Assembly: GCA_950106755.1 (NCBI GenBank)
Contig: OX467082.1
Location: 62,001 to 126,000, forward strand
Direction of reading: 5' to 3'
DNA: 64,000 bases
DNA from: Climacium dendroides
Lineage: Eukaryota; Streptophyta; Bryopsida; Hypnales; Climaciaceae
Made by a program: the position numbers and the translations under genes. The notes under the pieces were generated by a model. That model had not been told where the DNA came from and did no database searches. It was given only the letters and a program-made list of their open reading frames with translations. Positions within the stretch are counted from its first letter, which is position 1; every line of letters begins with the position of its first letter. This document shows, one piece after another, positions 13,840 to 24,860 of the stretch.

Positions 13840-16800
13840 TCACAGCAGGTGTATTGGAGCCCAAGGTCCAGACCCCCCACAACTTCGTCTGTACTTTCTG
13901 GGTGCTTGTCCAGCATCTCCTGGGGGCTGGTCTCCCGCTTCATCGCTGGGACGCTTGTTCGATGGAGCACTTGGAAACAAGTCCAACCTTGATAGAACCT
14001 CCACCTCCAGCTTTGAATCTGTTGGATTATTTAGAAGTCACAATCGGAGGAATGAAAAGTGTATTGCCCCCAAAAGGAAAAAACATTGAGTTCATGAGTG
14101 AGTGCCAGGATGGTTCCAAGGAAGAAAGAAGGGAGCCATTGGAAACTAAGGAGTAAGGATACATTCGTTGTCAAGATTGTCTACAAAGCTAGAGTGAAGG
14201 GCGTTGCTCATTCCATCCAAGATGGCGGATGTTGTCATTGAAGATTCCACACACAGCACTGCTGCTATAGCATCAGCCTGAGTAACCTCTCCTCTAAACA
14301 TTAGCCTTGCGTGTGCTGTCCTTGCAAAATACAAACAACCACTTGAATTAATTGGACTTGCAGTCAATGGCAGAATCAAACATGGTTCTAATGCAATGTT
14401 TGAGCATACCCAAGTTTACAATTGCAAACCAAGGCACCTCTACACAAATGTGTGTTTTGCTATGCCAACAACAATGCGTCTTGCAAATACTTGCAACATG
14501 CAATTGTTTTTTGCAATGGAAGGTTGTAGCTGGACTCCAAGTGTTGAGTAATGATTGAATGACTTTTGAGTTGTGGAGTACTTCTTTGAGGACATCCGTA
14601 CCTTGTCCCAGTCTGATCAAACTTTCTAGCATTCGAACACTTGTTCTAGCTGCAAGCACCATGTCTGTTGGTTAAGGAAACCAAATTTGAAGTCACCTTT
14701 GAACATCATCCTACTATTCCTTGGTTACACTTTGCCTCCATTGTAAGACTCAAAAATTAAGATGGACAACTTCAAGCAAGCATACACACTCGCATCAAGA
14801 GAAGTAGAACGTTGCTGCATTGCAAGACTCAAAAAAGAAGATGGATGACTTCAAGCAAGTGTACATACCCGCATCAAGAGAAGAACGTCGCTGCAACTGG
14901 TAATATTTGCTCATAATTTCAGTGGCTTCGAGAGTCAAGGATGGTTTGAATTGGTCTCGCACATATTGGATGTAGCTGCAAAAAAAAAACAATCGTTACT
15001 TTGTTTGCTACAATATTGTCCTCACGTAGAGAAATTTGGACTATACAATATGATACATTGCATCAATCATTTCAAAGCTTCAAACAATTGTTGGCCATTG
15101 GTAGTCCATGATTCCTTGCTGCAACAACTCCTAGGAGTAGTGACAACATTATTTTAGCCACTTTGCCAATGTGAATGCTAATCGATCCATGACATGATGA
15201 TGGATGTAGCGTGCATTGGCACGATGGGTAAAAGATTAGAATAGGTAGACCATACCTTCGCAACGTGTTCATATCCCACATGTTAGCACCATCATTGTTG
15301 TGGCATGATTCCACCACGTCCAAGTGCTGCTCAAACAAATGTAGAGTTTCATCGCAAGGAAGCCAATGTGAAATGGCAATTGCACTCAAAATATAAGCAT
15401 CCGGCTCAAAATAATTCAAAAATGCATACAAGGCAATCTTGAAACATGGAACATGACATGCAATTTGCATCATTCAAGCAATGGTTTCAATTGGCAAAAA
15501 ATCTTGTTCAATGTTTTTCAAGGGCTTGTATCCATTATGTCCATCGAGGAAAAGAGAAAAGGGTTGGTCGTGCAAGTCACCTCCAAGAGTATGTGAGACG
15601 ATACAACCTTGTCCCATTCCTCGTCCTTTGTGTCCAAGAGAAGGAGTACAATGTCAAAGCGACTTAGGAGCGGCGCGGCTACAGATGTGTTTGTGGTCAG
15701 AGCTGGTCTCGATAAGGAAATGTCTAATGCATGCAATTGACACAAAAAAGATCACTGTCTTCATTCATTCAATCCATTGGATCCCAAGAGGAGGATACGT
15801 TTCGTTGGATCATAACGCCCCTTTGGATTGGTAGCACCAAAAATTGTCGTCCGAGTGTTGAGCGTTGTCACAAGCCCTGCCTGCATTTGAAGGGGATGAA
15901 GCGGTTGAAAACCTTCTCATTGAATGAATCAAATACAGTGTTGACTTTCAATGAACATCTTGTAAAGGCTCTACTTCAACATGGACTTTGAGGTGCGACC
16001 TTTGCATGTATATAGTTCACTATTTGTTCACAACCCAGCCACTAGTCACCCTAATCCCAATCCTCCTCGATCAGTTGGTGCACGAAAGACAAGCACGTCA
16101 CCAAATGTTCGGCTAAAACAAATGAGGTGCGATGACCATTCATAATATGTTTTTGGAAGTTAGGAGGAATCATACCTTGGCAACACTCACTGTTTGTTGC
16201 TCCATGGCTTCATGCATAGTAGCCCTCTCAGAGTTTCGAATCCTTCAACAGGAAATCAATAATTTTAGTTAGTATGCAACCAATACCACTTGAGGAATTA
16301 CCTCGGGTAGGAAAGGGCCCTAGGTGGATGCGGGTGTAGTAAAACTGTTGTTAGTAAGATGAGAGACACCATGCAATCTCAGAAGTGCACAGGGGCCATG
16401 ATCTACAATAAACAACCTAAATTGATGTCAGAAAAAACAATTACATTTCATTCACTTTAGATTATTTTGTTCACTCTTCGCAAAATCGTGCGGATTGTAC
16501 GTTCATAAGTGCAAATTTTCATACTTTAGGTTGGGGCTAGTTAAGAAGAATACTTGTCAAATTCATCGATACAACAAAGACCTCCATCCGCCAGTACAAG
16601 AGCTCCTGCTTCTAACATCCAATCTCCTGCTCAATGCAAAGACAAAGGGTTATAAGAAAAATTGCTTAGCTTGGAGGTTGTGTACTACTTGCGCATGCAA
16701 TTTGACGTACTCGTGGAAAAATAATTACCTGAGCCATCCTTGACAGCTGCCACTGTCAACCCAGCACTAGTACTACCAAAGCCTGTAGTCATTATTGATC

Positions 16801-19800
16801 GATGGCTTAGCTTCGCAGCGTATTTCAGGAACTGAGATTTGCCTGTTCCTGCAAGAAATGGGATTCTTGAGGCATTCATGCATGTGACAATTGCAAAAGC
16901 ATCCGCTACCTCATTGATTTCATGTTCGCGCTTGCACGATTTGAATAGAAGACGGTACTTTCGGTTCCTAAACCCAAGCCCTACAACCTACGATGCTCGG
17001 GGACCCCAACATTGGATCTACATGTCCCAACAAGTTACCTATAATCGGCAATGTTGTAAGGGAACTACTGAATTATAGAAAAGATTGTCCTTATGGCCTT
17101 CAAGAAGTAGAAATAGTTCAAAAAGTTCGACAAATTCAATGAGTTCTTTCACGCACCTGGATCACCTATGAGGAGGAGATGTGATTCTCCCCTGACTCTA
17201 GTACCGGAAGCATCGATATGTTGAACACCTCCTATGAGGGTCAAAGCAACTGGGGACAATGAATGCAAGCCAAGATAACCAACAGCTATTAGATCCTCCA
17301 TGGCGGTTTGCATTTCCTACAAATAGAACGCTTGTAGGGTAACCAAACTCACCTGCAAGCTTCACAATAAAGAGGCCGTGCATTTGAGGACAAACGTTTC
17401 GCACGATGGTGTTGCGACCTGCAAATAGAAAGTGAATCTTAACATGACCTCATATCACTCAATGTAGAGAAAAAAAAACGGGACGAGTGAATCTTCGTTG
17501 TTTGCTCAGTCAAGACGCTATATGTCCTTAGTGCGTGCAATTCCTACGTCCACCAGTACAGAAACACAAAAATAAAAAAATCTCAAGATATCTCATGAAC
17601 CCTACACACCTTTGAAAGGGGTGTTTGAAAAACGTTGCCAAAAATCTCTAAATTGTTGAACTGTTTGTGGAGATACTCTCATCATTGTCTTCAACTCGTT
17701 TGCTCTTCTAAATTGTTGCCAATTCATGCAAAATTGGAAGCAGCAAGTCCATGTCATTCAATTTACATGGCATGCACCAATGCCAGATTTAGCACCATGC
17801 ACCGTACAACAAAACTATCCACCACCATGTGATCAATTGGCATTCTATGAGGAGCAACAACAAGAGTACAACTTGTAGAAAAGGCGTTATTTGAACATTA
17901 CCTAATATGATTTGCAAGGAATGTGAGTTCCAAGTTGCAACGTGCATCATTGGTAGGCAGACGCCATTTCATGAAAAGTGAGCCAGTCACCATCACCTCC
18001 TCTATACGGCAAAAAGAGCATTCATTGAGCAACGCCAATGAGTTAATCATGCCATTTGCAAGGAGCCAAAATTTGGATATGTACTTCACGATTTCAAACA
18101 TTTGCAAAGGACCTGCAATCGATGCTCACCGCCAGCCTTCACTGTATCCACCAAGTCGTCTTCTAGAACAATGACTATGGAACGTGGCATCGAGCCCAAT
18201 CCAATAGTTTGTGGGCTCTCTTGGATCTTGATTTCTTGATAATCACGGCACACCGGTATGGCGCCCTCGACGGGTCGAAACTTACTCCGGACACATGGCG
18301 GCTGCCTCTGTGAAAAACAAACACAACCTCTATGCACGCGTGAAAAAAGCTAGTGACGGTCCCGAAAATGGTCCTTCATTCCCATTCTAAATGATTCCAT
18401 ATAGATGATCTTGGATTTCCTAAATAATGAGTAATTTCTAAGACAACACTCTGCATATCGTGGTAGAAAATACATATCCTCACCTCTGACGGGCAGGTCG
18501 GAGGTAGCTGGATGGTATTGCATGTCTCTCGTTCGGGGTCAACCATGAATCTGCGAACCACGAGGTCATGCAACGGCTTCACCCAAAATAAACACCTCTT
18601 TCAATTACATTCCAATATCAAACCACTAGAACAATCTTAGACGTCAGAAAAAGGTGTTCTACACCTGAAGCTCGGTCCAATCACCGGCTTGGAAGCTTTA
18701 CTTGAAGGTGATTTCGCCCCTGACATTGTGGCCACAAAAGTGGAAAGAAGGGTTGACACACTAGGGCGGCCAAGAAACAGTGCCACATACATCAGATTGA
18801 CAAAGTTCCAATCGGGGTATTGCCTCCTAGAATCTCTGGGATTTAGAGGAAATGTCCTTCCTCAAAGGAAAACAGTTTAAGGTAAATTGTAAATGGCATC
18901 AAAGAAGGCACATTAATACATCGTCCATGATCATGTGTTACATAGGTTAGGGTTGACAATGGGATTTTCTTCTAATTTAATTACCATATTGAACACCTCA
19001 TTACATTACAAAGTGAAAGGCCTGACTAGGTTTATAAAAGATTTTATCAAAAAAACTAGGCATGCATCTTGCTAAATTTGTATTTAAAAATATCATATGA
19101 TTTTGGAAGCGAGATATTATGAAATCATAGTCCTTTTGAGTGTTGTAAAAATTTGTTTTTTTTGAAAGTTCCCACATATAAGGAAACATAGTAACTTACA
19201 CATCAAATTAAAAGTTAAAATTGAAGATGAATATGACTCAAACATTGCTTTAACTAATTATTGTGTCTATGAACAATTTTTCTATAAATTAGTATTTTGA
19301 ATTGGTTCTTTCACCTCAAATCTAGAACTAAGACGACTCCCGATTTGGTAGCAAAGGAATAAAAAATAATATAAAAATTGTCCAATTTTTCTTACTCCAT
19401 AGTATTTTACATTGAGTATTATACCCTTCTCATGAGCTTATCATCCTAAAGATTCATGTAAATTTAAACTGTGTAATTTCTAGCACGCTTTAAACAAGTC
19501 AAAAAATTACTAAGACAGTCCTCAATTAGTTTTTGGAACCCAGATAGGTACCACGTCCAAATACTACCTTTGGCAGGTTGTTCGGCAACAGCAACTTGAA
19601 AGCAAAGTCGTTGCATCTATCCTACTCAAAGCTTAAGCATGCAATGGCTGCAGACAAGATGGTCACCTGAACTTGCATTTGGTGCACTCGTGCTCTAGAG
19701 CACGCTCCAATATCTTTACCGGACCCACTCGAATCACAGTTCCACAGAGCGTGAGAAGCCGCCCAACATCCTTGACTCGCACACCTCTGATGGTTGGTTG

Positions 19801-20710
19801 AGTCTCTATGACACATCATCCGTGTTAGTGGAAGGACGATGAGTATTGACTGAAGACACGTTAAATTTTGAAAAATTCCATCACAATGTTCCCTACTTGA
19901 CCTCCTCAACAACACAAATGTGACATTCATGCCTCTACAACATGTGCTATGACATCGGAGTCTGTCGTGCATTTGCAATTGAGTTGAATCACTTACCAGG
20001 GCACTCAAAGGCTGAGCCATGCACGTTCAGTCGGATGTGCACGTTTCCCTTCACGCTCATGCCTTGTATTTCTATGTGAGATATGAATGCGGCTATCTGT
20101 GACACCAAACCAAATGATTGAATGAGGTCAATGACTCCACATACACAAAGCCATGAACATTCTAAGACGGGAACCTCACCTGTGCCTCACGGGCTCCTTC
20201 ATCGAATAGGGGGAGTAATTTGGCTGGCTGGAAATACATCAGGTTGGCCAATGAAGGGCTTGCATCGAGAAATTCGGCGTACCTGCAACAAGTGAAGTAC
20301 AAAAATATCCATACAGTCACTTAATCATTCGTCCCCACGGAGGGTTTCCCATGGAAAGCATCAATTGAACTGAATTGTCAAGAATACACCGCACGGGCCT
20401 TCATGTTGTCTTGGAAGTTGTTTGGGCTACATCATTTGTACGTAGGACACAAGCCTTCCATGTTGTGGTTGAGCATCCCATAGTTGACCAAGTGAATGAA
20501 ATGGATAATACAAAAATGTGGTTGAAAAGGTTTCACTTACGTCACGAAGAGAGGATAGTGTAGGTCCTCACGCTCCTCATGTAGCAAAGCTTCTATGAAT
20601 TCTCCCTTGTAGTTTTCCAGGAACGATTGGAAAGCCCTCACATTCTCATCATCGGTCAGAGCCGCAGCTTCTTCCAAGTGCCTGGGAAGCGAGGCTTTTT
20701 GCCTTCCCAT
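13840..20710 (-). CDS. MCM9: MCM9, minichromosome maintenance helicase 9
   Basis: MCM9 is an AAA+ DNA helicase that partners MCM8 in homologous recombination and inter-strand cross-link repair in the nucleus. I assembled 20 exons: 20541-20710, 20180-20282, 19997-20096, 19667-19805, 18484-18550, 18130-18307, 17902-18001, 17610-17707, 17353-17418, 17157-17249, 16729-16848, 16554-16626, 16176-16242, 15799-15880, 15581-15702, 15256-15326, 14869-14975, 14602-14649, 14163-14315, 13840-14018. All junctions are GT-AG with matching phases, giving 711 aa. An MCM N-terminal OB/zinc-finger region has Cys at about 165, 168, 190 and 198. Walker A GDPGTGKSQ lies at about 369-377, Walker B CCIDEF at about 429-434, GATNP sensor 1 at about 473 and the SRFD arginine finger at about 499-502. 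[12 protein letters not shown] after SRFD is MCM9-like rather than MCM2-8. The start ATG (ACCATGG context) follows an in-frame stop. The length suits plant MCM9, which lacks the long animal C-terminal tail. There are no stops or frameshifts; the last exon is the least certain. Confidence 0.93.
14741..14895 (-). repeat. tandem duplication across an MCM9 exon/intron boundary
   Basis: Two adjacent copies of about 79 bp (14741-14819 and 14820-14895) share 'aagactcaaaaa', 'ttcaagcaag' and 'cgcatcaagagaag'. The right-hand copy holds the 3' end of MCM9 exon 17 and its splice donor (exon end 14869, intron GTATGT). The left-hand copy lies in the following intron as an exon-end duplicate whose donor has changed (GTGTGT). 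Confidence 0.8.
18551..19666 (-). other. MCM9 intron 4 with an AT-rich insertion
   Basis: This intron, about 1.1 kb, is by far the longest in MCM9; most of the others are roughly 60-350 bp. From about 18890 to 19560 its composition switches abruptly to the AT-rich texture of the intergenic DNA, as if a repeat had inserted. I see no terminal repeats or coding frame in it. The exons on either side join in frame and reconstitute the CxxC...CP zinc-finger region. Confidence 0.6.
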
Positions 20711-22700
20711 TGGTTTTCCTCCCTACTTTGGTGGAAGGGGTTAGATTGGTGGATGTCCAATTCTACGAAACTTGCGAAGCACTTGCCGGACCAAATGGGG
20801 ACAGAATTCTCCAATCGGTGGAGGGAGAGTTTTCTCTTGTGACAGGGAGCAATCTTGCGTTTACCTCCACAGCTTATCTTACTCTTTGTAGGATTGGTGG
20901 AAATGATAGTCAACTATTGCACCACTGGCTGTGGATTTTGCTACGGGTCACGTTACAAATTCCTTGCTGAACTTGTAGGAGGATTTTGGAGATGAACAAA
21001 GAAGAAGTTGTGCCTCACGTAAAGAACTAACGATAGGATCTAACCGTGGTTCCATCCATCTCCAACTCACTCTCGTGAACCTCCCTCCATATTTTCTAGC
21101 CTCACTGCCTTCTACACATTCGCTTTGTGAACCACAGCGAGAACTTCGTTGTTCCTTCACTTCTGACACTCTAGGCACCACGACAAACTAGGAATCTTCC
21201 ACTACGTCCCCTTCCTGTTTGTAAGCTTGTGTTCCTTGGTTTTTCACAGCCAGCAAGTGGTGAACAAGTTAGAAAAAATCTTTGTACTGTTGGACACTCT
21301 GATTCATCAAGCATGTCAAACTCATATTCGAATCACCACATGCAGGGAATCGGACTAATGCAAAAATCCCTCCCTCCCACCGCAATCAAATGGCTAGTAC
21401 AAGTGAGTGATGTGATTCCCCTATTGAAGATGACTCCATCCAATCGCACTCACTAGAGCTCAACTATGTATTTCATGAAGATTTAGCTACTTTCACTAGA
21501 ATTGAGCTCCCTGAATGTGCCTGCATCTGCTAGAGCAAGAGCATCCACCGCTCCTAAATGCATTTTCACCTAAGGACATACGTTCTTCTCTCCGTGCATG
21601 TGAGGGACTCCTTGCTTGATGTTTGGAAAAACTCAACCTTGATGTCAGCGAAATTCCGACATGTTGACCCCTAACGTACCACTTCCTGTACCTCACCTAC
21701 TACCCAAACATCCTTGACCTTGCGGTTACTGCGCATGTCCATCTAACATGGCAAGAAGAAGCGCCGCCGCCCGGTACACATTCACTAGGAAAAACAAGCT
21801 TGTTGTTTCCATGTTCCCTTGTGTGCCTCGAAAAACTACCAAGTGCTACAACAACTGAGTGAGTTTTGAGCCTTGAGCAAACACCAGAATGGCACAAAAA
21901 AATTCTTGTGTAGTTAGCTCCACAATGAAGTTTCTTGACAAGTCCAACTCCTCGAGTTGCATGCATTATCTAACAATATTATCAAGGGTTTCAATTCCAT
22001 CAAGTTCTTCAGAGACTTATTTCTTCTAGTCCCTAGTATGTGGAGCGTGACAGCCTATAGTACCTCAAATACATCGTAACCCAAGTGGCTCCGACATCTA
22101 AAGCAAGTCTGGCATGGCCAAGCTCGACCTTGTCTATTCTAGCATGCCCTCCCTTGCTCCGATTGCATGGCAATAACGCGTGTACAGTGTACAATGTCTT
22201 TGAGCAACCATGAACAAAATGCTCGGAATCTTCTATGGAGTCCATGCTAGCACAGTTTAACCTGACTTACATCTTGATTTTGACAAGTGCACATATCATC
22301 AAGGCAGATAATTCCTCCATGTTTTGGACCCATCACCTTGATAGCAAATGCTGTAATCCATTGACATGTGATGCACCACTTCATCCTTGATACAGACACA
22401 GGGAGAGCCTGCCGAGGGGCTATAGCACCATAACACTAGAGACACAAAAGCCACACAGTAGTCCCTTGTATACATTCTAAGCGATTGGAAGCTTGCACGA
22501 ATCTTCGAATTGTCTCCACCAACCTAGATAGGATTGTGAACACTAAGGTGGATATCTATTCGTTTGTTACTTGATCCAAGCACGAGAACAAATTTAACGA
22601 CGATTGAGAGACAAGACTTGAAGAGACCTGACACGCAGATAATTCTCCACTCTCAGTGGGTGGAAAATTGGAAATCGAGCAAATCAACTCTTAGATTGAT
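20711..22700. other. MCM9 upstream region
   Basis: This contains the 5' flank of MCM9, of higher GC than the surrounding intergenic DNA. Several frames look mildly coding-like on the minus strand (for example 21700-21966 and 22033-22245), but none has a recognisable motif. They are mutually out of frame and interrupted. I cannot name a promoter element with confidence. Confidence 0.35.
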
Positions 22701-22759
22701 CACATGAATGCACAAGCTAAAGCGAATGACTCAAATACCAGCCAAGCAAGCAAGAGTCA

Positions 22760-24150
22760 TCCTACGGCAGTTGAGAGCAATTGGCAATTGAGGACGAACG
22801 AGCTACAGCCAAGGCTAGGAACAAGTTGGGAGTTTGATACACATCTGCCATATTCTTACACTTCTTGGACAATAAAGCACAATTGATTTCAAATCGAAAG
22901 TCGTGGATGGAGCAAACTTCCCCACATCGAAGTACTACTGATCCAGACAAACTGACAAACGGGAACAAGTGATTCGTACAAACAACCCATTTGACTCCAT
23001 TCATGAAAGTGCATGTCTACTAGAACTTGTAGTTGGTCCTTTCATTTCATGTCTCTCTCAAACGCTTACCACACAGCAAGCTAGGGCTCCAATCATTGTG
23101 AAATGAAGAAGTTGCGCTCAAAATCCTGTTTCCTTGGTGAAGCCTAGAACTTGGAAATCCTGCAATTCGCTACCATCATGGAAAGGCGGTGGCATCAATG
23201 TGTTGCGGACTGGCTAGGGCTGGACCACACCACACACGTGCACTACACTATATTGTACTTACATTGAGGTAGTTTGCTCCTCAAGGAACCGCTCAAAAGA
23301 GGATTGACTTTTCAGGGAAGCCAATTGTTCTCCCTGGAATAGTTTTCGTAGCAGTTTTCCCTCTTCCACGTATTCTCGCACGAAGTGAAATGGAATCAAC
23401 ATCCAACCCAAATAGTTTCATATGTTTCAAAACTTCATGGAATTAGTCGCAAATTCTAGGAGTTGGAACATAGTGTTTGTTGCACATGACTGCCTCCCAA
23501 AACATACACTGTTGATGCACACTGGACAGTACAACAAACGAAAATGTAACCCCGTGGCATGATTCTTTGTAAAGCACTGTGGCTTTCGTAAAGCAAACCA
23601 ATTTGTTCAATGGTATCCTTGAAAAGGTAGGTTGTACTAATGTGCCTTGGGTGGATGCCACAGGATCTTTAGGTACGAAATGATAGTCCAATTATTCATT
23701 CTTTGGAATCCTGTGCGGCACAGCAAGGTCTTCCACGACAGTTTGGCAAACTGTGAGAGCTTCAGAATTTTTTTGAATAAATGAATCCCACGGTGTCACC
23801 AATCCATCATTTTATGGTCGCCAAGGCCCGTTGTTCCTGAATGCGTCAAACGAACAGCCATTGTGCCTCAGTTCCATCGAATGTTTGTCACCTTCAACCT
23901 CAGTCAACGTGGATTATTTCTGAATGGCTTTTCCTATGTAATCCTTGGTACAACATTGTATTTGGTCATTGCATTCAACTTTCCACGTGACCATTTCAGA
24001 ATGTGAACGCTCTTTAATTCTTACATGTGGTAGTCCCATAGAATACAACAAATGAATTCTCAAGAGTGATAGATATGGATGCACCAAAATCTCTTTCTAA
24101 GGTAACAAGCTCCTAAATGGAGTATTTAAGGAGAAATCAGCATCTATAGG
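22760..24150 (-). pseudogene. unidentified decayed protein-coding gene
   Basis: On the minus strand one frame runs from about 24110 to about 23400 with coding-like composition, interrupted by about five stops. It appears to continue after a frame change to a GT donor at 23263, ending in a Glu/Lys-rich helix-like stretch with REYVEEGKLLRKLFQGEQLA. A second exon-like block (about 23070-23159) has an AG acceptor and a GTAAGC donor but does not join in phase. A third (about 22860-23004) contains SGSVVLRCGEVCSIHDFRFE. I recognise no family. The stops and phase mismatch suggest a dead gene, though over-reading of non-coding DNA is possible. It lies upstream of MCM9 on the same strand. Confidence 0.4.
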
Positions 24151-24300
24151 AAGAATTATGCACTGGAAGCACAATTGAAAAAAAATTTCAAGAAGAGAAA
24201 TGAACAACAGTCTAATGGTCTTTTTTCATAATTATTGGACTTCATTTGAATTAGTTATGATTTTTTTATGTCACTGCCTAGTAGATAGGCTATCTTGTTC

Positions 24301-24860
24301 AAGTGGGGGGAATGATGTCTGATAAGTTCTTAAAGCAAGCAAAATAGATGAGAAAATGCCCAAGAACTATTTTGGAAATAGTCATTTACAAAGTAGAAGA
24401 GGATGCATGTTACCTCAAAAAGGACCATTGATGCATGTCACCCATGCAAACTATTAAATTGCATGTGTAAAACAAATTGCCACCCAAGCATACTATTAAA
24501 ATGTATGTGTGAAGTGTTGTTTTCATTCATTTAGGAGTAAATGCGGCCCTTCTCATATCCCTATCTCGCTTCCAATGTACACGAAAATCACACACATATC
24601 CATTACTCTTCTTGTTTTATACATTAGAATCTTTCTATGTGATTTATAATCCTCTATATAAGCAATTGAAAATGCTTGGTCGATTTTACAGCCCTCTCCT
24701 ATTTACATGCTTTTAAAAACAATAACTAGATTTCAAAATATTTCATCACACATCCTTGGCTTCACTCATGGAAGGATGTGTGAAGAAGATAAAATAAAAT
24801 AAAAAATAAAAAAATAATCAGAAAAGTGGGCACGGTATAGTTTCGCTTGACACAATTTGA
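24301..24860 (+). mobile_element. possible LTR-retrotransposon PPT and LTR remnant
   Basis: A purine tract AAGTGGGGGGAA (24301-24312) is followed directly by TGATGTCTGATAAG. This is the arrangement of a polypurine tract abutting the 5' TG of a 3' LTR in plant retrotransposons. A TATA-like CTATATAAG lies at 24654-24662, where an LTR promoter might sit. Short tandem units at 24438-24516 ('cacccatgcaaactattaaa') lie inside. I could not find the LTR end, a second LTR or any gag/pol coding, so this is tentative. Confidence 0.35.

Noticed and set aside
13437..14156. Several plus-strand frames at the 3' end of MCM9
   Set aside because: They overlap MCM9 exons or their flank on the opposite strand and have no motif or splice logic of their own.
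14146..14162. MCM9 ending at the TAG at 14146-14148
   Set aside because: Splicing at 14163 to 14018 continues the expected helix after the AAA+ domain in phase, so the early stop is more likely intronic.
19568..19616. A 49-bp exon-like block in MCM9 intron 4 with AG acceptor and GT donor
   Set aside because: It enters in phase but leaves in the wrong phase for the next exon, and direct joining of exon 4 to 18550 rebuilds the conserved zinc-finger spacing.
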